64,000 nt of DNA. Origin: Thermophilibacter immobilis (GTDB lineage Bacteria; Actinomycetota; Coriobacteriia; Coriobacteriales; Atopobiaceae). Shown piece after piece: positions 51,976-60,989 of the stretch (its first letter is position 1; the number at the start of each line of letters is the position of its first letter). The notes under the pieces are model-generated. The model did no database searches. It had not been told where the DNA came from and was given only the letters and a program-made list of their open reading frames with translations. The translations under genes and the position numbers were made by a program. Location of the stretch: NCBI RefSeq assembly GCF_015277515.1, contig NZ_CP063767.1:1550001-1614000 (forward strand). The letters are read 5' to 3'.

Positions 51976-53010
51976 CTAGCGCGGCCGATGGGTCTCTGAC
52001 TCCGGGAAGCCGATGAAGACCGTGGTGCCCCGCCCCTCGGCAGACTCGAGCCAGACCTCGAGGTCCATCTTCTCGCAGAGCTCGCGCACGAGGTAGAGCC
52101 CTATGCCGGTGGAGCGCGCGAAGCGGCGGCCGTTCTCGCCGGTGAAGCCCTTGTCGAAGACGCGGCCCACATCGGCGGCCGGAATGCCGATCCCGTCGTC
52201 GGCAAGGCGGAGCTGCGTCTCCCAGGCGTCGAGGCCCGTCTTGCGACGTGTGGCAGAGATGCGCACGTGGGCCGCGCCCGCGCCGGGCCTGCGATACTTG
52301 GCGGCGTTGGCGAGCACCTGTCCCACCACGAACGAGAGCCACTTGGGGTCCGCGCGCACCGTGAAGTCGAGGCTCGCGAGCTCGGGCGTCACGCCCGCAG
52401 CGATGAGCGTGCGCGCCTTGTGGCGAACGGCGTCTCTCACCGCCTCGCCGAGGTCGACCTCCCTGATCTGGAAGTCGCGGTCGAGCGAGGTGGAGCGCGC
52501 GTAGTAGAGCGCCTGCTCGACGTAGCCCTCGATGACATCGAGCTCCTCGTCGATGGACTCGCACGCCGGGGAGGGGTTGTTGTGCGCCACGAGGCGGGCC
52601 GCGGCGATGGGGGTCTTGATCTCGTGGACCCAGGTCTCCACGTACTCGCGATAGGCGCGCTGGCGGTGCCGGGAGTCCGCGACGCGGCCGCGCATGTCGC
52701 GCGACGCGTGGGAGAGGGCGTCGTAGAAGAGCTGGGCCTCGGTGGGGCCCGGCCGCTCGAGGAGCTCCGTGGCCAGGTAGCTCTCGTCGAGGGCGTCGAT
52801 CGTCTGGGTGAGCTCGCGATAGAAGCCGCGCCGGTGCGCGTAGTCCATGGCCAGCGCGACCAGCACGGCCACGCCCAGCGTGACGCAGACGAACGTGACG
52901 AGGGACGGCTCGACCCCATGGGCCACCAGGGCCAGCGCCACGAACGCGAGGGAGAGCGCGCCCACGAGCAGCGGGGCGGCGCGGTCCCTGAGATAGGCCC
53001 CCGGTCCCAT
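51976..53010 (-). CDS. Intramembrane-sensing histidine kinase (BceS type)
   Basis: A 344-residue sensor kinase. Two N-terminal transmembrane segments (about residues 12-28 and 33-53) are joined by a very short external loop, as in BceS-type kinases that sense through a partner ABC transporter. The H-box is HEIKTPIAAARLV; the N, G1 and G2 boxes appear as NAAKYRRPG, DDGIGIP and GIGLYLVRELCEKM. The ATG at 53010 follows the regulator gene stop after 4 bp. It likely senses cell-envelope antibiotics together with BceAB-type proteins. Confidence 0.88.
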   Translation of the reverse strand: MGPGAYLRDRAAPLLVGALSLAFVALALVAHGVEPSLVTFVCVTLGVAVLVALAMDYAHRRGFYRELTQTIDALDESYLATELLERPGPTEAQLFYDALSHASRDMRGRVADSRHRQRAYREYVETWVHEIKTPIAAARLVAHNNPSPACESIDEELDVIEGYVEQALYYARSTSLDRDFQIREVDLGEAVRDAVRHKARTLIAAGVTPELASLDFTVRADPKWLSFVVGQVLANAAKYRRPGAGAAHVRISATRRKTGLDAWETQLRLADDGIGIPAADVGRVFDKGFTGENGRRFARSTGIGLYLVRELCEKMDLEVWLESAEGRGTTVFIGFPESETHRPR

Positions 53011-53014
53011 AGCC

Positions 53015-53686
53015 CTACTCCACCAGGTAGCCCATGCCGCGCCGGGTGCGGACGAGGCCCTCGACGCCGATCTGGGAGAGGGTCTGGCGCAGGTGGGAGA
53101 CGTTGACGGTGAGGGTGTTGTCATCGACGAACTCGTCGGTGGCCCAAAGCTCCTCCTGGATGCGCTGGCGCGAGACCACGGAGCCGGCGCTCCTCATGAG
53201 CAGGGCGAGGATGCGCAGCTCGTTCTTGGTGAGCTCCGCCGTGCGCCCCGCAGCGCTCACGCAGCAACGCGCGGTGTCGAGCGTGACGCCGGCGTGCGTG
53301 ATCTGGGAGGAGAGCTCCTGCTCCCCGTAGCCACGCTTCAGGACCGACGCCACGTGGGCCAGGAGCACCTGATTGTTGTAGGGCTTGGCCACGAAGTCGT
53401 CCGCGCCCAGGGACAGGGCAAGAAGCTCGTCCATGTCGTTGTCGCGACTCGTCACCACGACGATGGGGACCTGGCTCTTGTGGCGGACCGCGCGACAGAC
53501 GTACTGGCCGTCGACGCCCGGCAGGTTGAGGTCGAGCAGCACGAGATCGGGCGCGATCGAGAGGATTTGCGTCGCCACATCGGAGAGCTCCGTGGGCGCG
53601 AGCGCCTCGTAGCCATTGCGCTCCAGAAGGAGGCAGAGCTCGTCTCTGATGCGGGCATCGTCCTCGATCACGAGGAGCCTTCTCAT
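53015..53686 (-). CDS. OmpR-family response regulator (BceR type)
   Basis: A 223-residue regulator. The receiver domain shows RRLLVIEDDARIRDEL, the phosphorylated Asp in LVLLDLNLPGVDG, and the conserved VTSRD and VAKPYN. The C-terminal winged helix reads ILALLMRSAGSVVSRQRIQEE and TLTVNVSHLRQTL. The ATG at 53686 follows GAGGCACC. It is the partner of the kinase gene immediately downstream. Confidence 0.9.
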   Translation of the reverse strand: MRRLLVIEDDARIRDELCLLLERNGYEALAPTELSDVATQILSIAPDLVLLDLNLPGVDGQYVCRAVRHKSQVPIVVVTSRDNDMDELLALSLGADDFVAKPYNNQVLLAHVASVLKRGYGEQELSSQITHAGVTLDTARCCVSAAGRTAELTKNELRILALLMRSAGSVVSRQRIQEELWATDEFVDDNTLTVNVSHLRQTLSQIGVEGLVRTRRGMGYLVE

Positions 53687-53904
53687 GGTGCCTCCCTCTT
53701 CACGTGCGTGGCGTGAGGATAGCATACGCGCGTGCGGGGGGGGCGCGCAGGGGCCATCCTCGCAGTGGCAATCAGGCCCGCGTATCCCCGTTTGCCACCT
53801 CCGCCCGACAAAAGCGGCCGTTGACCGTATTCGCGGGTCCGCAGGCGCGGGAACGACCTACCATTATGTAATCAGTTCAAACAACAAGTTTGGTGGTGAG
53901 GGAC

Positions 53905-54276
53905 ATGGGTCAGTACGTGGTGGTTGAAAACGAGGGACGTTATTGCTTCAACCTGTGCGCGAGCAATGGTCACATCCTGGTGTCGTCGATTATCTTCCCG
54001 TCCAAGGAGGAGTGCGAGAGGGGCATCGAGTGCGTGCGCGCAAGCGCCCCGGACGCCGAGATAGAAGACGCGACCGTCGATGCCTTCGATCGCGAGAAGT
54101 CCCCCAAGTTTCGCATCTACGAGGATTTCGACGGTCACTTCTTCTTCCGCTTCATCACCGAGGACGCGGGTGACATCGCACGCTCGCACACCTACGAGCA
54201 AAAGGAGAGCCTCTTCCGCCGCATCGAGCGCATGCGCGCCGAGGCCGACTCCTCACTCGCCGCAGACGAGAACTAG
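53905..54276 (+). CDS. YegP/DUF1508-type protein
   Basis: A 123-residue protein. It contains two repeats of a small beta-alpha unit: YCFNLCASNGHILVSS, and later PKFRIYEDFDGHFFFRFI, similar to the YegP (DUF1508) family, function unknown. The first start (53890, GTG) is less likely than ATG 53905, which follows GTGAGGG. A terminator follows the stop. It is divergent from the two-component system. Confidence 0.75.
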   Translation: MGQYVVVENEGRYCFNLCASNGHILVSSIIFPSKEECERGIECVRASAPDAEIEDATVDAFDREKSPKFRIYEDFDGHFFFRFITEDAGDIARSHTYEQKESLFRRIERMRAEADSSLAADEN

Positions 54277-54300
54277 CACGCGGAAAACCTCCCAGCCAGC

Positions 54301-54332
54301 AGGGTCCCGTCCGAATGGATGGGACCCTTTTT
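54301..54332 (+). terminator. Intrinsic terminator after the YegP-like gene
   Basis: AGGGTCCC (54301-54308) and GGGACCCT (54321-54328) form an 8-bp stem with a 12-nt loop followed by TTTTT. On the minus strand it also follows the xdhC gene, and could serve both. Confidence 0.85.
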
Positions 54333-54404
54333 GCGAGGCCACGTCGAACCGCCGGCTACGCGACGTCCGTCTGGGCGAGAAGGGCACGGGGCGCTCCTCC
54401 CGGC

Positions 54405-55430
54405 CTACCCGACGTGCGGCTCGGACGGCACATACACGGCGTGGGGGCGTCTCTCGGCGCGACAGCGAATCATCTCGGCGGCAATGGAGACCGCGATCTC
54501 GGCTGGGGTGACCGCGCCGATCTTGTCGCCGATGGGCAGGTGGATGGCATCGACGTGGGTCTCGGGGAGTTCACGAGAAATGAGGACCTTGCGCGCGAGG
54601 GCCGCCTTGGCGCGACTCCCGATGCAGCCCACGTAGGCCGGACGAGTCGGCAGGACGCGCTCGAGCACGTCGATGTCGGCGGCGTGGCCGTGCGTGAGAA
54701 TCACCACGTAGTCGCGGGCGGTGACGCCCACCTGGTCGGTCAGGGACCGGAAGTCACCGCAGACGACCCGCTCGGCGGCGGGAAAGCGCTCGGGCAGCGC
54801 CGTTTCGGGGCGGTCATCGTAGACCACCACGCGAAAGCCCACCGAGGCGAGCACCCCCACAAGGGCCTGGCCCACGTGTCCACCGCCAAAGACGTAGCAC
54901 ACCGGGTCGGGTCCCACGGGCTCCGTGAGACGGGCCGTCTGCTCGTCGAAGACCACGACGTCGGGCAGGGGCTCGGAGGGGGCATCCGTGCCCTCGGCGC
55001 TCACGACCCTGAGCTCGGGAGCGCTTGCGTCGTGCCAGTCCTCCACGACCCATCCAGCCTTATGGGCGCGAAGAAGCCCCAGGAGCGCGGACAGGGCCGC
55101 ACGGTCACGCCCGTTGAGCCTGCGCGTGGCCAGGAGCGCGTCGCCACCGCACGCCATGCCGGTCTTGGCATGTGTCTCCCACTCGAGCCGTGCGCGGGGC
55201 TCGGGGTCGCTCACGAGCTCGTGAGCGCGCTCGATGGCGATCTGCTCGATGCGCCCGCCCCCCACGGTCCCCAGAAACGTGCCATCGGCCAGCACGGCCA
55301 GGCGAGAGCCCTCGCGGCGCGGCATCGAGCCTCGCGCGGCCAGGAGGCTCGCGAGGCCCACGGGCCGACCCGCTGCGAGCTCGGCCTCCAGTGCCGCGGC
55401 GAACATGACGTCAGAAAGCTGTCCGGACAT
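54405..55430 (-). CDS. xdhC: XdhC/CoxI-family molybdenum hydroxylase maturation protein
   Basis: A 341-residue protein. The N-terminal XdhC region (FLGTVGGGRIEQIAIERA, CGGDALL) is followed by a C-terminal Rossmann domain (VCYVFGGGHVGQALVGVLAS, then YVVILTHGHAADIDVLERVL and AYVGCIGSRAK). XdhC binds sulfurated molybdenum cofactor and inserts it into xanthine dehydrogenase-type enzymes. The ATG at 55430 follows GAGGGG. The neighbouring mod/moa genes support the function. Confidence 0.9.
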   Translation of the reverse strand: MSGQLSDVMFAAALEAELAAGRPVGLASLLAARGSMPRREGSRLAVLADGTFLGTVGGGRIEQIAIERAHELVSDPEPRARLEWETHAKTGMACGGDALLATRRLNGRDRAALSALLGLLRAHKAGWVVEDWHDASAPELRVVSAEGTDAPSEPLPDVVVFDEQTARLTEPVGPDPVCYVFGGGHVGQALVGVLASVGFRVVVYDDRPETALPERFPAAERVVCGDFRSLTDQVGVTARDYVVILTHGHAADIDVLERVLPTRPAYVGCIGSRAKAALARKVLISRELPETHVDAIHLPIGDKIGAVTPAEIAVSIAAEMIRCRAERRPHAVYVPSEPHVG

Positions 55431-55483
55431 GGGTCCCCTCTTCTCTTCTCGATGGGTCAACTTGATTTCTCGCCTCGAGCTGT

Positions 55484-55504
55484 CGTTACATTCTTAAAAG
55501 AATG
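55484..55504. promoter_or_regulatory. Candidate operator upstream of xdhC
   Basis: CGTTACATTCTTAAAA (55484-55499) matches the sequence at 61935-61950 upstream of modA at 13 of 16 positions and in the same orientation to the gene. Its right part forms the palindrome CATTCTT-AA-AAGAATG (55489-55504). Confidence 0.5.
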
Positions 55505-55562
55505 GCGATAGGCACGGACTCCGCATGCGTCATCTCTAGGGGCAGCATAGGCTAACCAGAAG

Positions 55563-55575
55563 TTAGGCAGCCTAA
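55563..55575. promoter_or_regulatory. Possible DtxR/IdeR-like box upstream of xdhC
   Basis: TTAGGC-A-GCCTAA is a perfect palindrome, with TAGGCTAAC a few bases to the left. The sequence resembles metal-regulator boxes of Actinobacteria. The binding protein is not known. Confidence 0.4.
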
Positions 55576-55628
55576 TAGGTTTTCTTGAGGCTCCCGCGAA
55601 AAGTCCCCGCAAGGAGACGCGTGCGCTC

Positions 55629-56162
55629 CTACCGCGCGCAGGTGGCAGGCCCCCCGCGCAGGATCTCGAGGCCGTGGGCGATCGGAGAGATCACGGCCTC
55701 GAGGTTCTCGACGGCCGCCTTGGGGCTGCCGGGGAGGTTCACGATGAGGGTGCGCCCGCAGATGCCCGCGACCTCGCGCGAGAGGCAGGCGCGCTCGGTG
55801 ATGGCGGCAGATGCGGTGCGCATGGCCTCGGGGATGCCGGGTGCCAGGCGCTCGCAGACGGCCGTCGTGGCCTCGGGCGTGACGTCGCGCGACGAGAAGC
55901 CCGTGCCGCCCGTGGTGAGCACGAGCGCCATGTCTTGGGCCACAGCGTCTCTGATCGCCTCCTCGATCAGGGCGCGCTCGTCCGGCACCACGCGAACGGG
56001 GGCTACCGCGTAGCCGCGCCCCTCGAGGAGGTCGGCGAGTGCGGGACCGGACGCGTCGGCGTAGGTGCCCCGCGCGGCGCGGTCGCTCACGGTGATGACC
56101 GCGGCCGCGCGCCCCCTCCCGTCAGCGGGCGCGAACTGACCCTCGCGTGCATCAAAAGCCAT
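55629..56162 (-). CDS. mog: Molybdopterin adenylyltransferase (Mog/MoaB family)
   Basis: A 177-residue MoCF-fold protein: AAVITVSDRAARGTYADASG, the TTGGTGFSSRDVTPEAT loop typical of the family, and LIVNLPGSPKAAVENLEAV. It activates molybdopterin by adenylation before Mo insertion. The ATG at 56162 follows GGGAGG. It overlaps no gene but lies 2 bp after the stop of the molybdopterin-binding gene, as the last gene of the mod/moa operon. Confidence 0.9.
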   Translation of the reverse strand: MAFDAREGQFAPADGRGRAAAVITVSDRAARGTYADASGPALADLLEGRGYAVAPVRVVPDERALIEEAIRDAVAQDMALVLTTGGTGFSSRDVTPEATTAVCERLAPGIPEAMRTASAAITERACLSREVAGICGRTLIVNLPGSPKAAVENLEAVISPIAHGLEILRGGPATCAR

Positions 56163-56164
56163 GG

Positions 56165-57202
56165 TTACCTCCCAAAGGGGCAGGTTGGGTAGGTACACGG
56201 CTTGCAGCCGAGGCACAGCCCGCCCTCGCCCATCGTCGAAAAGTCCCGGCGCTCGAGCTCGATCCCGGCCGCCACGCGCGGCAGGATGAGATCGAGCACC
56301 GTGGCCCTGCTGTACATCGCGCAGCCCGGGACGCCGAGCACGGGAATCGGACGCGCGCCGACGGCCCCGTCGAAGTAGCCCACGAGCAGCATCGCGCCCG
56401 GGAGCACGGGCGAGCCGTAGGTGACCACCCGCGCGCCCGCGCGGCGAATAGCACCAGGGGTGTTGTCGTCCGGGTCCACGCTCATACCGCCCGTGCAGAC
56501 CACCAGATCGACGCCGGACGCGCGCGCCACGTCGATCGCGTCGACCACAGAGTCCACCTCATCCCCCGGCGTCGCGCGAAAGCCAACCTCAATCCCGTAA
56601 CCTGCGAGCTTGTCCACGATCACGGGCGTGAAGCGGTCCTCGATGAGGCCCGAGGCCACCTCGGAACCCGTGGCGATGACGGCGGCCGTCCGCAGCACGT
56701 AGGGCGCCACCGCAAGGAGCGGCTCCGCACCCGCAGCAGCCTCAGCGGCGGCGAGGCGATCCTCCGCGATCACGAGCGGGATCACGCGCGTCCCGGCGAG
56801 CACGTCCCTCGCGCGCACGCCGAAGTTCCCGCGCCTCGTGGCCACCATCACCTCGTCGGACGAGTTCACGGCCACGAGGCGCCCGGAGTCCACGCACAGG
56901 ACGCCGTCTGCGGTCGCGACCACGTTGATCTTTCCCTCGGAGGGGGGTCCCGCCACCTTGGTGTGGGGTCCTAGGAGCAGCGCCGCCATGCGGCGCGCGG
57001 CGTCGTCCTCGTGGACCATGCCCTCCTCGAGCTCCCAGACGTAGAGGTTCACCTTGCCCATGCTGAGAAGGACGTCCACGTCCTCGGGCGCGACCACGTG
57101 CCCCTTCTTGAAGCGCGGACCCTTGCTCTTGCCCGGGATGATCTGCGTCATGTCGTGGCAGAGCACCTGCCCCACGGCCTCCTCGGTGTGCACGAGCCTC
57201 AT
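56165..57202 (-). CDS. MoeA/CinA-like molybdopterin-binding protein
   Basis: A 345-residue protein. The N-terminal part is MoeA-like in its HDMTQIIPG and KGHVVAPED segments, and the second half is a MoCF-type binding domain with TAAVIATGSEV, TPGDEVDSVVDAIDVARASG and VVCTGGMSVDPDDNTPGA. The C-terminus has a Cys cluster, CLGCKPCTYPTCPFG, which may bind metal. It should act in Mo insertion. The ATG at 57202 follows GAGAGGAGAG. It is too short and domain-reduced for a classical MoeA, so the symbol is left open. Confidence 0.8.
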   Translation of the reverse strand: MRLVHTEEAVGQVLCHDMTQIIPGKSKGPRFKKGHVVAPEDVDVLLSMGKVNLYVWELEEGMVHEDDAARRMAALLLGPHTKVAGPPSEGKINVVATADGVLCVDSGRLVAVNSSDEVMVATRRGNFGVRARDVLAGTRVIPLVIAEDRLAAAEAAAGAEPLLAVAPYVLRTAAVIATGSEVASGLIEDRFTPVIVDKLAGYGIEVGFRATPGDEVDSVVDAIDVARASGVDLVVCTGGMSVDPDDNTPGAIRRAGARVVTYGSPVLPGAMLLVGYFDGAVGARPIPVLGVPGCAMYSRATVLDLILPRVAAGIELERRDFSTMGEGGLCLGCKPCTYPTCPFGR

Positions 57203-57271
57203 GACCTCTCCTCTCCCGCCGACCCCCTGCCGGCCCTCGGACCCCACGAACGAACGTCAGCCTAGGGGCGC

Positions 57272-58195
57272 CTACACGTCCCTCACGCGCACGGCATCTC
57301 CCGCCTTGACCACGCCCGGCCGCGTGACCACGCCGAAGATGCCCTCGGAGGGCATCACACACGTCCCCGTGAGCCGGCGGATCTCGCAGTCGTTGTGGCA
57401 GGTCTTGCCGATCTGCGTGACGGCGAGCTCGGCCGTACCCACCTCGAGCACGGTGCCCACCGGCAGGAGCTTGAGGTCGAGGCCGCGCACGAGCACGTTC
57501 TCGGCGAAGTCGCCGGCCCCCAGGTCGGGAAAGGTCGAGCGCATCGTGTCCACGGCCTCGTCGGGCAGAAGGCTCACCTGGCGGTGCCAAGACCCCGCGT
57601 GCGCGTCCCCGGCCACGCCCGAGCCCACGACGAGCTCAATCTGGTCCACGGGACGCTTTCGCGTACCCTTCTTCTCGCTCACGCTCACGGCCACGACCGT
57701 GCCGCACGGGGCGGAGGAGCCGCCGGCCACGAAGTGCCCGGACTTGCCTCCGTCCTTCTCGAGCAGACGCACCTCCTCGATCACCATGTCGCGCTGGTGC
57801 GCCTTGAGCATGTCGTAGACCGTGAGGGCCGCGACCGAGACGGCCGTGAGGGCCTCCATCTCCACGCCCGTCTCGCCGCAGCAGCGACAGGTCGCCTCTA
57901 TGCCCACGCCGCCCGGCTCGAGCGAGAAGCGCACGTCGACGCCCGTGAGCTGGATGGGATGGCACATGGGCACGAGCTCGGAGCAGCGCTTGGCGCCCAT
58001 GATGCCCGCGACCTGCGCGACGGCCAGGACGTCGCCCTTCTTGGAGCCTCCCGTGCGCACGAGCTCCACGGTCGAGGGTGCCATGCGGACGAAACCCGCC
58101 GCGCGCGCGGTGCGCGCGGCCTTCTCCTTGGCCGAGACGTCCACCATGCGGGCACGCCCCTGCTCGTTCACGTGCGTCAGATCGTCCACGCTCAT
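57272..58195 (-). CDS. moaC: Fusion of cyclic pyranopterin monophosphate synthase (MoaC) and MOSC domain
   Basis: A 307-residue protein. Residues 1-158 match MoaC (RMVDVSAKEKAARTARAAG, PMCHPIQLTG, GVEMEALTAVSVAALTVYDM). Residues 165-307 form a MOSC domain (GVAGDAHAGSWHRQVSLL, DFAENVLVRGLDL, KTCHNDCEIRRLTGTCVMP). MoaC makes the pterin ring of the cofactor, and MOSC domains bind or sulfurate the cofactor. The combination in one chain is a fusion. The ATG overlaps the moaA stop as ATGA. Confidence 0.92.
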   Translation of the reverse strand: MSVDDLTHVNEQGRARMVDVSAKEKAARTARAAGFVRMAPSTVELVRTGGSKKGDVLAVAQVAGIMGAKRCSELVPMCHPIQLTGVDVRFSLEPGGVGIEATCRCCGETGVEMEALTAVSVAALTVYDMLKAHQRDMVIEEVRLLEKDGGKSGHFVAGGSSAPCGTVVAVSVSEKKGTRKRPVDQIELVVGSGVAGDAHAGSWHRQVSLLPDEAVDTMRSTFPDLGAGDFAENVLVRGLDLKLLPVGTVLEVGTAELAVTQIGKTCHNDCEIRRLTGTCVMPSEGIFGVVTRPGVVKAGDAVRVRDV

Positions 58196-59139
58196 CCCCC
58201 TATTTCGTTCATGGCCCGCAGAGACTCGCTCACGTGGGCTTCGTCCATGCTATGATGCGCCGGCTTGGCGGCTATGCCGGCGAGAAGCGCCTCGTGCAGC
58301 CCCTGCTCGTCGAGCCCGCGCAGGTTGACCTCGGTCGCGGAGTGCAGGCAGGGCTTGAGCCTGCCGTCTGCCGTCACGCGGATGCGCGTGCAGCCGGCAC
58401 AGAAGCGGCAGCTCATGGGACGGATGAGCCCCACGCGCCCGGCCCACCCGGGCGCCGAGAAGAGCTCGGCCACGCCGTCGTGGTCCACGCAGACCAGCTC
58501 GGGCACCGCCTCGAGCACCGTCTCGGCGTTCATGAAGCGCGCCCGCGGCCAGCATGCGGCCGGCCCCATGGGCATGAGCTCGATGAAGCGCACGTCAACG
58601 GGGTGGTCGCGCGCAAGCGCGGCCAGCCGGGGAACGTCCCGGTCGTTGACGCCGCCCATGAGCACGCAGTTGAGCTTGGTCCCCGTGAATCCCGCCGCGC
58701 GCGCCGCCTCGAGCCCGGCGAGCGCGTCGGCGAGGTGCCCCCGGCGCGTGATCTTCTCGTAGCGGGCGGGGTCGAGCGAGTCCAGGCTCACGTTCAGGCG
58801 GTCGAGCCCCGCGGAGCGCAGGTCGGACGCGATCGGCGCGAGCAGCGTGGCGTTCGTGGTCATGTCGAGCTCCTCGACGCCCGGAATCGCCCGCAGCATG
58901 CCCACGAGGTCCACGATGCCCAGCCGCGCGAGCGGCTCGCCGCCGGTGAGGCGGACCTTTCTCACCCCGAGCTCGCAGGTAGCGCGCGTGATGCGCACGA
59001 ACTCCTCGAAGGAGCAGATGTCGCTATGGGAGAGCATCGGCACGCCGTCGGCGGCCATGCAGTAGGTGCAGCGGCAGTTGCAGCGATCCGTCACCGAGAG
59101 CCGCAGGTACTCGATGGCCCTCCCCTCTTTGTCACGCAT
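58192..59139 (-). CDS. moaA: GTP 3',8-cyclase
   Basis: A 315-residue radical-SAM enzyme. The N-terminal cluster is CNCRCTYC (Cys20, Cys24, Cys27), the GGE motif is RLTGGEPL, and the C-terminal cluster site is CRFCAGCTRIRVTADG with a final Gly-Gly as in classical MoaA. It rearranges GTP to start molybdopterin biosynthesis. Its start overlaps the end of modC by 8 bp, and its stop overlaps the moaC fusion start by 4 bases. Confidence 0.95.
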   Translation of the reverse strand: MRDKEGRAIEYLRLSVTDRCNCRCTYCMAADGVPMLSHSDICSFEEFVRITRATCELGVRKVRLTGGEPLARLGIVDLVGMLRAIPGVEELDMTTNATLLAPIASDLRSAGLDRLNVSLDSLDPARYEKITRRGHLADALAGLEAARAAGFTGTKLNCVLMGGVNDRDVPRLAALARDHPVDVRFIELMPMGPAACWPRARFMNAETVLEAVPELVCVDHDGVAELFSAPGWAGRVGLIRPMSCRFCAGCTRIRVTADGRLKPCLHSATEVNLRGLDEQGLHEALLAGIAAKPAHHSMDEAHVSESLRAMNEIGG

Positions 59140-60217
59140 CGTTTCCTCCTCGAAGGGGCATCACGTCCGCGGGCGCCACGCGGACCACGAGCTCGGACGG
59201 GTCACCCAGGGCCGCCCACGCGTCCTTCTCGCACTCGTAGCGCAGCTGAGCCGCCCCGGGCGTCTGGAGCATCACGATCGTGGAGAAGGTGCTGTCTATG
59301 ACGCGCGCGACGCGACAGGGAACTAGGTTATCACTCGAGCCCGTTAACGCTCCCGAGGTGCCCGCCCCCACGACCTCGAAGTAGTGGGCGCGCACGCCCA
59401 CGTGCGTCACGTCCGCGCCCGCCGGCTGCGCAGCCGCGAGCGTGATGCCCCAATCTGTGCACGTGAGCTGCCCGTCTGCCTCCGCGTGCGCGCGCGAGAT
59501 GTTCTTGCAGCCGCTGATGAGCGCCGCCGCGAGCGTCCGGGGTGTCTCGAAGAGCCCGGCCACCGTGAGCTTGTCCTCGGAGCGGCCCTGCGAGACCACG
59601 CAGACCGTGTCGCACATGCGGTAGACCTCGTCACGGTTGTGGCTCACGTAGACGGTGCCTCCGGGAAACGCGTGCAGGACGTCAGTGAGCTCGAGCTCGA
59701 TCTGCCAGCGCAGATGCCCGTCGAGCGCCGAGAAGGGCTCGTCGAGCAGGATGAGCTCGGGCGTGCCCGCCATGATGCGCGCCAGGGCGACGCGCTGCTG
59801 CTGGCCGCCGGAGAGCTGCGCGGGGCGCTTGTTCTCGAGCCCCTCGAGCCGAAAGGCGCGCACCTGCTCGGCCACGCGGCGCGCCCGCTCCACGCGGCTC
59901 GCGCCCAGGACCCCGGCCGCGATGTTGGTCGCAACCGTCATGGTGGGGAACAGCGCGTACTGCTGGAAGAGGTAGCCCACGCGCCGGCGCTGCGGGGGCA
60001 AGTTCACGTGCGCCGCCGCGTCGAAGAGCACGCGGTCGTTGAGGACGATGCGTCCCTCGTCGGGGGTCAGCACGCCGGCGATGCACTTGAGGGTCAGGGA
60101 CTTCCCCGAGCCCGAGGGACCCAGGAGGGCGAGCGTCTCGTGCGCGTCGTCCGTCGCAAACGAGACGTCGAGCGAGAAGTCCCCGAGGCGCTTGCGGATG
60201 TCGACCAGGAGGCTCAT
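59132..60217 (-). CDS. modC: Molybdate ABC transporter ATP-binding protein
   Basis: A 361-residue ATPase. Walker A is [18 protein letters not shown], signature [16 protein letters not shown], Walker B ELILLDEPFSALDGHLR, and the His switch TVYVSHNRDEVYR. A C-terminal TOBE/MOP-like molybdate-binding domain (VTHVGVRAHYFEVV) follows. The ATG at 60217 overlaps the modB stop as ATGA. A longer frame to 61471 runs across modB and was rejected. Confidence 0.93.
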   Translation of the reverse strand: MSLLVDIRKRLGDFSLDVSFATDDAHETLALLGPSGSGKSLTLKCIAGVLTPDEGRIVLNDRVLFDAAAHVNLPPQRRRVGYLFQQYALFPTMTVATNIAAGVLGASRVERARRVAEQVRAFRLEGLENKRPAQLSGGQQQRVALARIMAGTPELILLDEPFSALDGHLRWQIELELTDVLHAFPGGTVYVSHNRDEVYRMCDTVCVVSQGRSEDKLTVAGLFETPRTLAAALISGCKNISRAHAEADGQLTCTDWGITLAAAQPAGADVTHVGVRAHYFEVVGAGTSGALTGSSDNLVPCRVARVIDSTFSTIVMLQTPGAAQLRYECEKDAWAALGDPSELVVRVAPADVMPLRGGNDA

Positions 60218-60897
60218 GCCCTCGCCCCCCTCCCACGCGCTCGTCCGCTCCTGGACTCCAGGAGGTTCATGGCAAGCAGCACCACGGCCGAGATGGCCAG
60301 GTTCACGAGGACCCACGTAAGCGCGCCCGCGTCGTCGCCGGTGCGCCAGAGCTGGTAGACCGTCGTGGAAACCGTGGCCGTGTAGCCGGGCGTGTAGCCG
60401 CAGATCATGGCCGTGGCCCCGTACTCTCCCAGGGCACGGGCGAAGGCGAGCACCCCGCCGGCCATGATCCCCTGCGCGCAGGAGGGCATCTTGACACGCC
60501 AGAAGACCCAGCGCTCGGAGTGGCCCAGGGTGAGGGCGGCATCGGCGAGGGTCTGGTCGAAGGACTCGAAGGCACCGCGCGTCGTGCGGTACATGAGCGG
60601 GAAGCTCACGACTACCGTGGCGAAGATCGCGGCGTACCAGACCATGGTCAGCTTGAGATTCAGGAGCTGGGCCACGAGCATGCCCAGGGGTCGCTTGGGG
60701 CCCAGAAGGAGCAGCAGCAGGTAGCCCACCACGGTCGGGGGCAGGACGAGCGGCAGCGTGAGAACCACGTCGAGCACGCCCTTGACCACGCGCGGCGCGC
60801 GCACCACGGCGTTGGCGAGCCAGACGCCCAGGAAGAACACGATCACGGTCGAGATAAGCGCGATGCGCACCGAGTTTATGAGCGGATACCAGTCCAT
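60214..60897 (-). CDS. modB: Molybdate ABC transporter permease
   Basis: A 227-residue membrane protein with five or six transmembrane segments. Typical ModB features are PLVLPPTVVGYLLLLLLG, PLMYRTTRGAFESFD, DAALTLGHSERWVFWRV, and ALGEYGATAMICG. The ATG at 60897 follows GAGAGGG; the longer upstream frame has no signal or site. It is encoded 92 bp downstream of modA, probably on the same transcript, and overlaps modC. Confidence 0.93.
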   Translation of the reverse strand: MDWYPLINSVRIALISTVIVFFLGVWLANAVVRAPRVVKGVLDVVLTLPLVLPPTVVGYLLLLLLGPKRPLGMLVAQLLNLKLTMVWYAAIFATVVVSFPLMYRTTRGAFESFDQTLADAALTLGHSERWVFWRVKMPSCAQGIMAGGVLAFARALGEYGATAMICGYTPGYTATVSTTVYQLWRTGDDAGALTWVLVNLAISAVVLLAMNLLESRSGRARGRGARA

Positions 60898-60989
60898 GTC
60901 CCTCTCGACAGCTCCTCCTCCTACAAGGCCGCCACGTCGTCGACGGATGCCGGCGTGCATGGCGGCCACGATTACCGAGCGCCTGCTCG

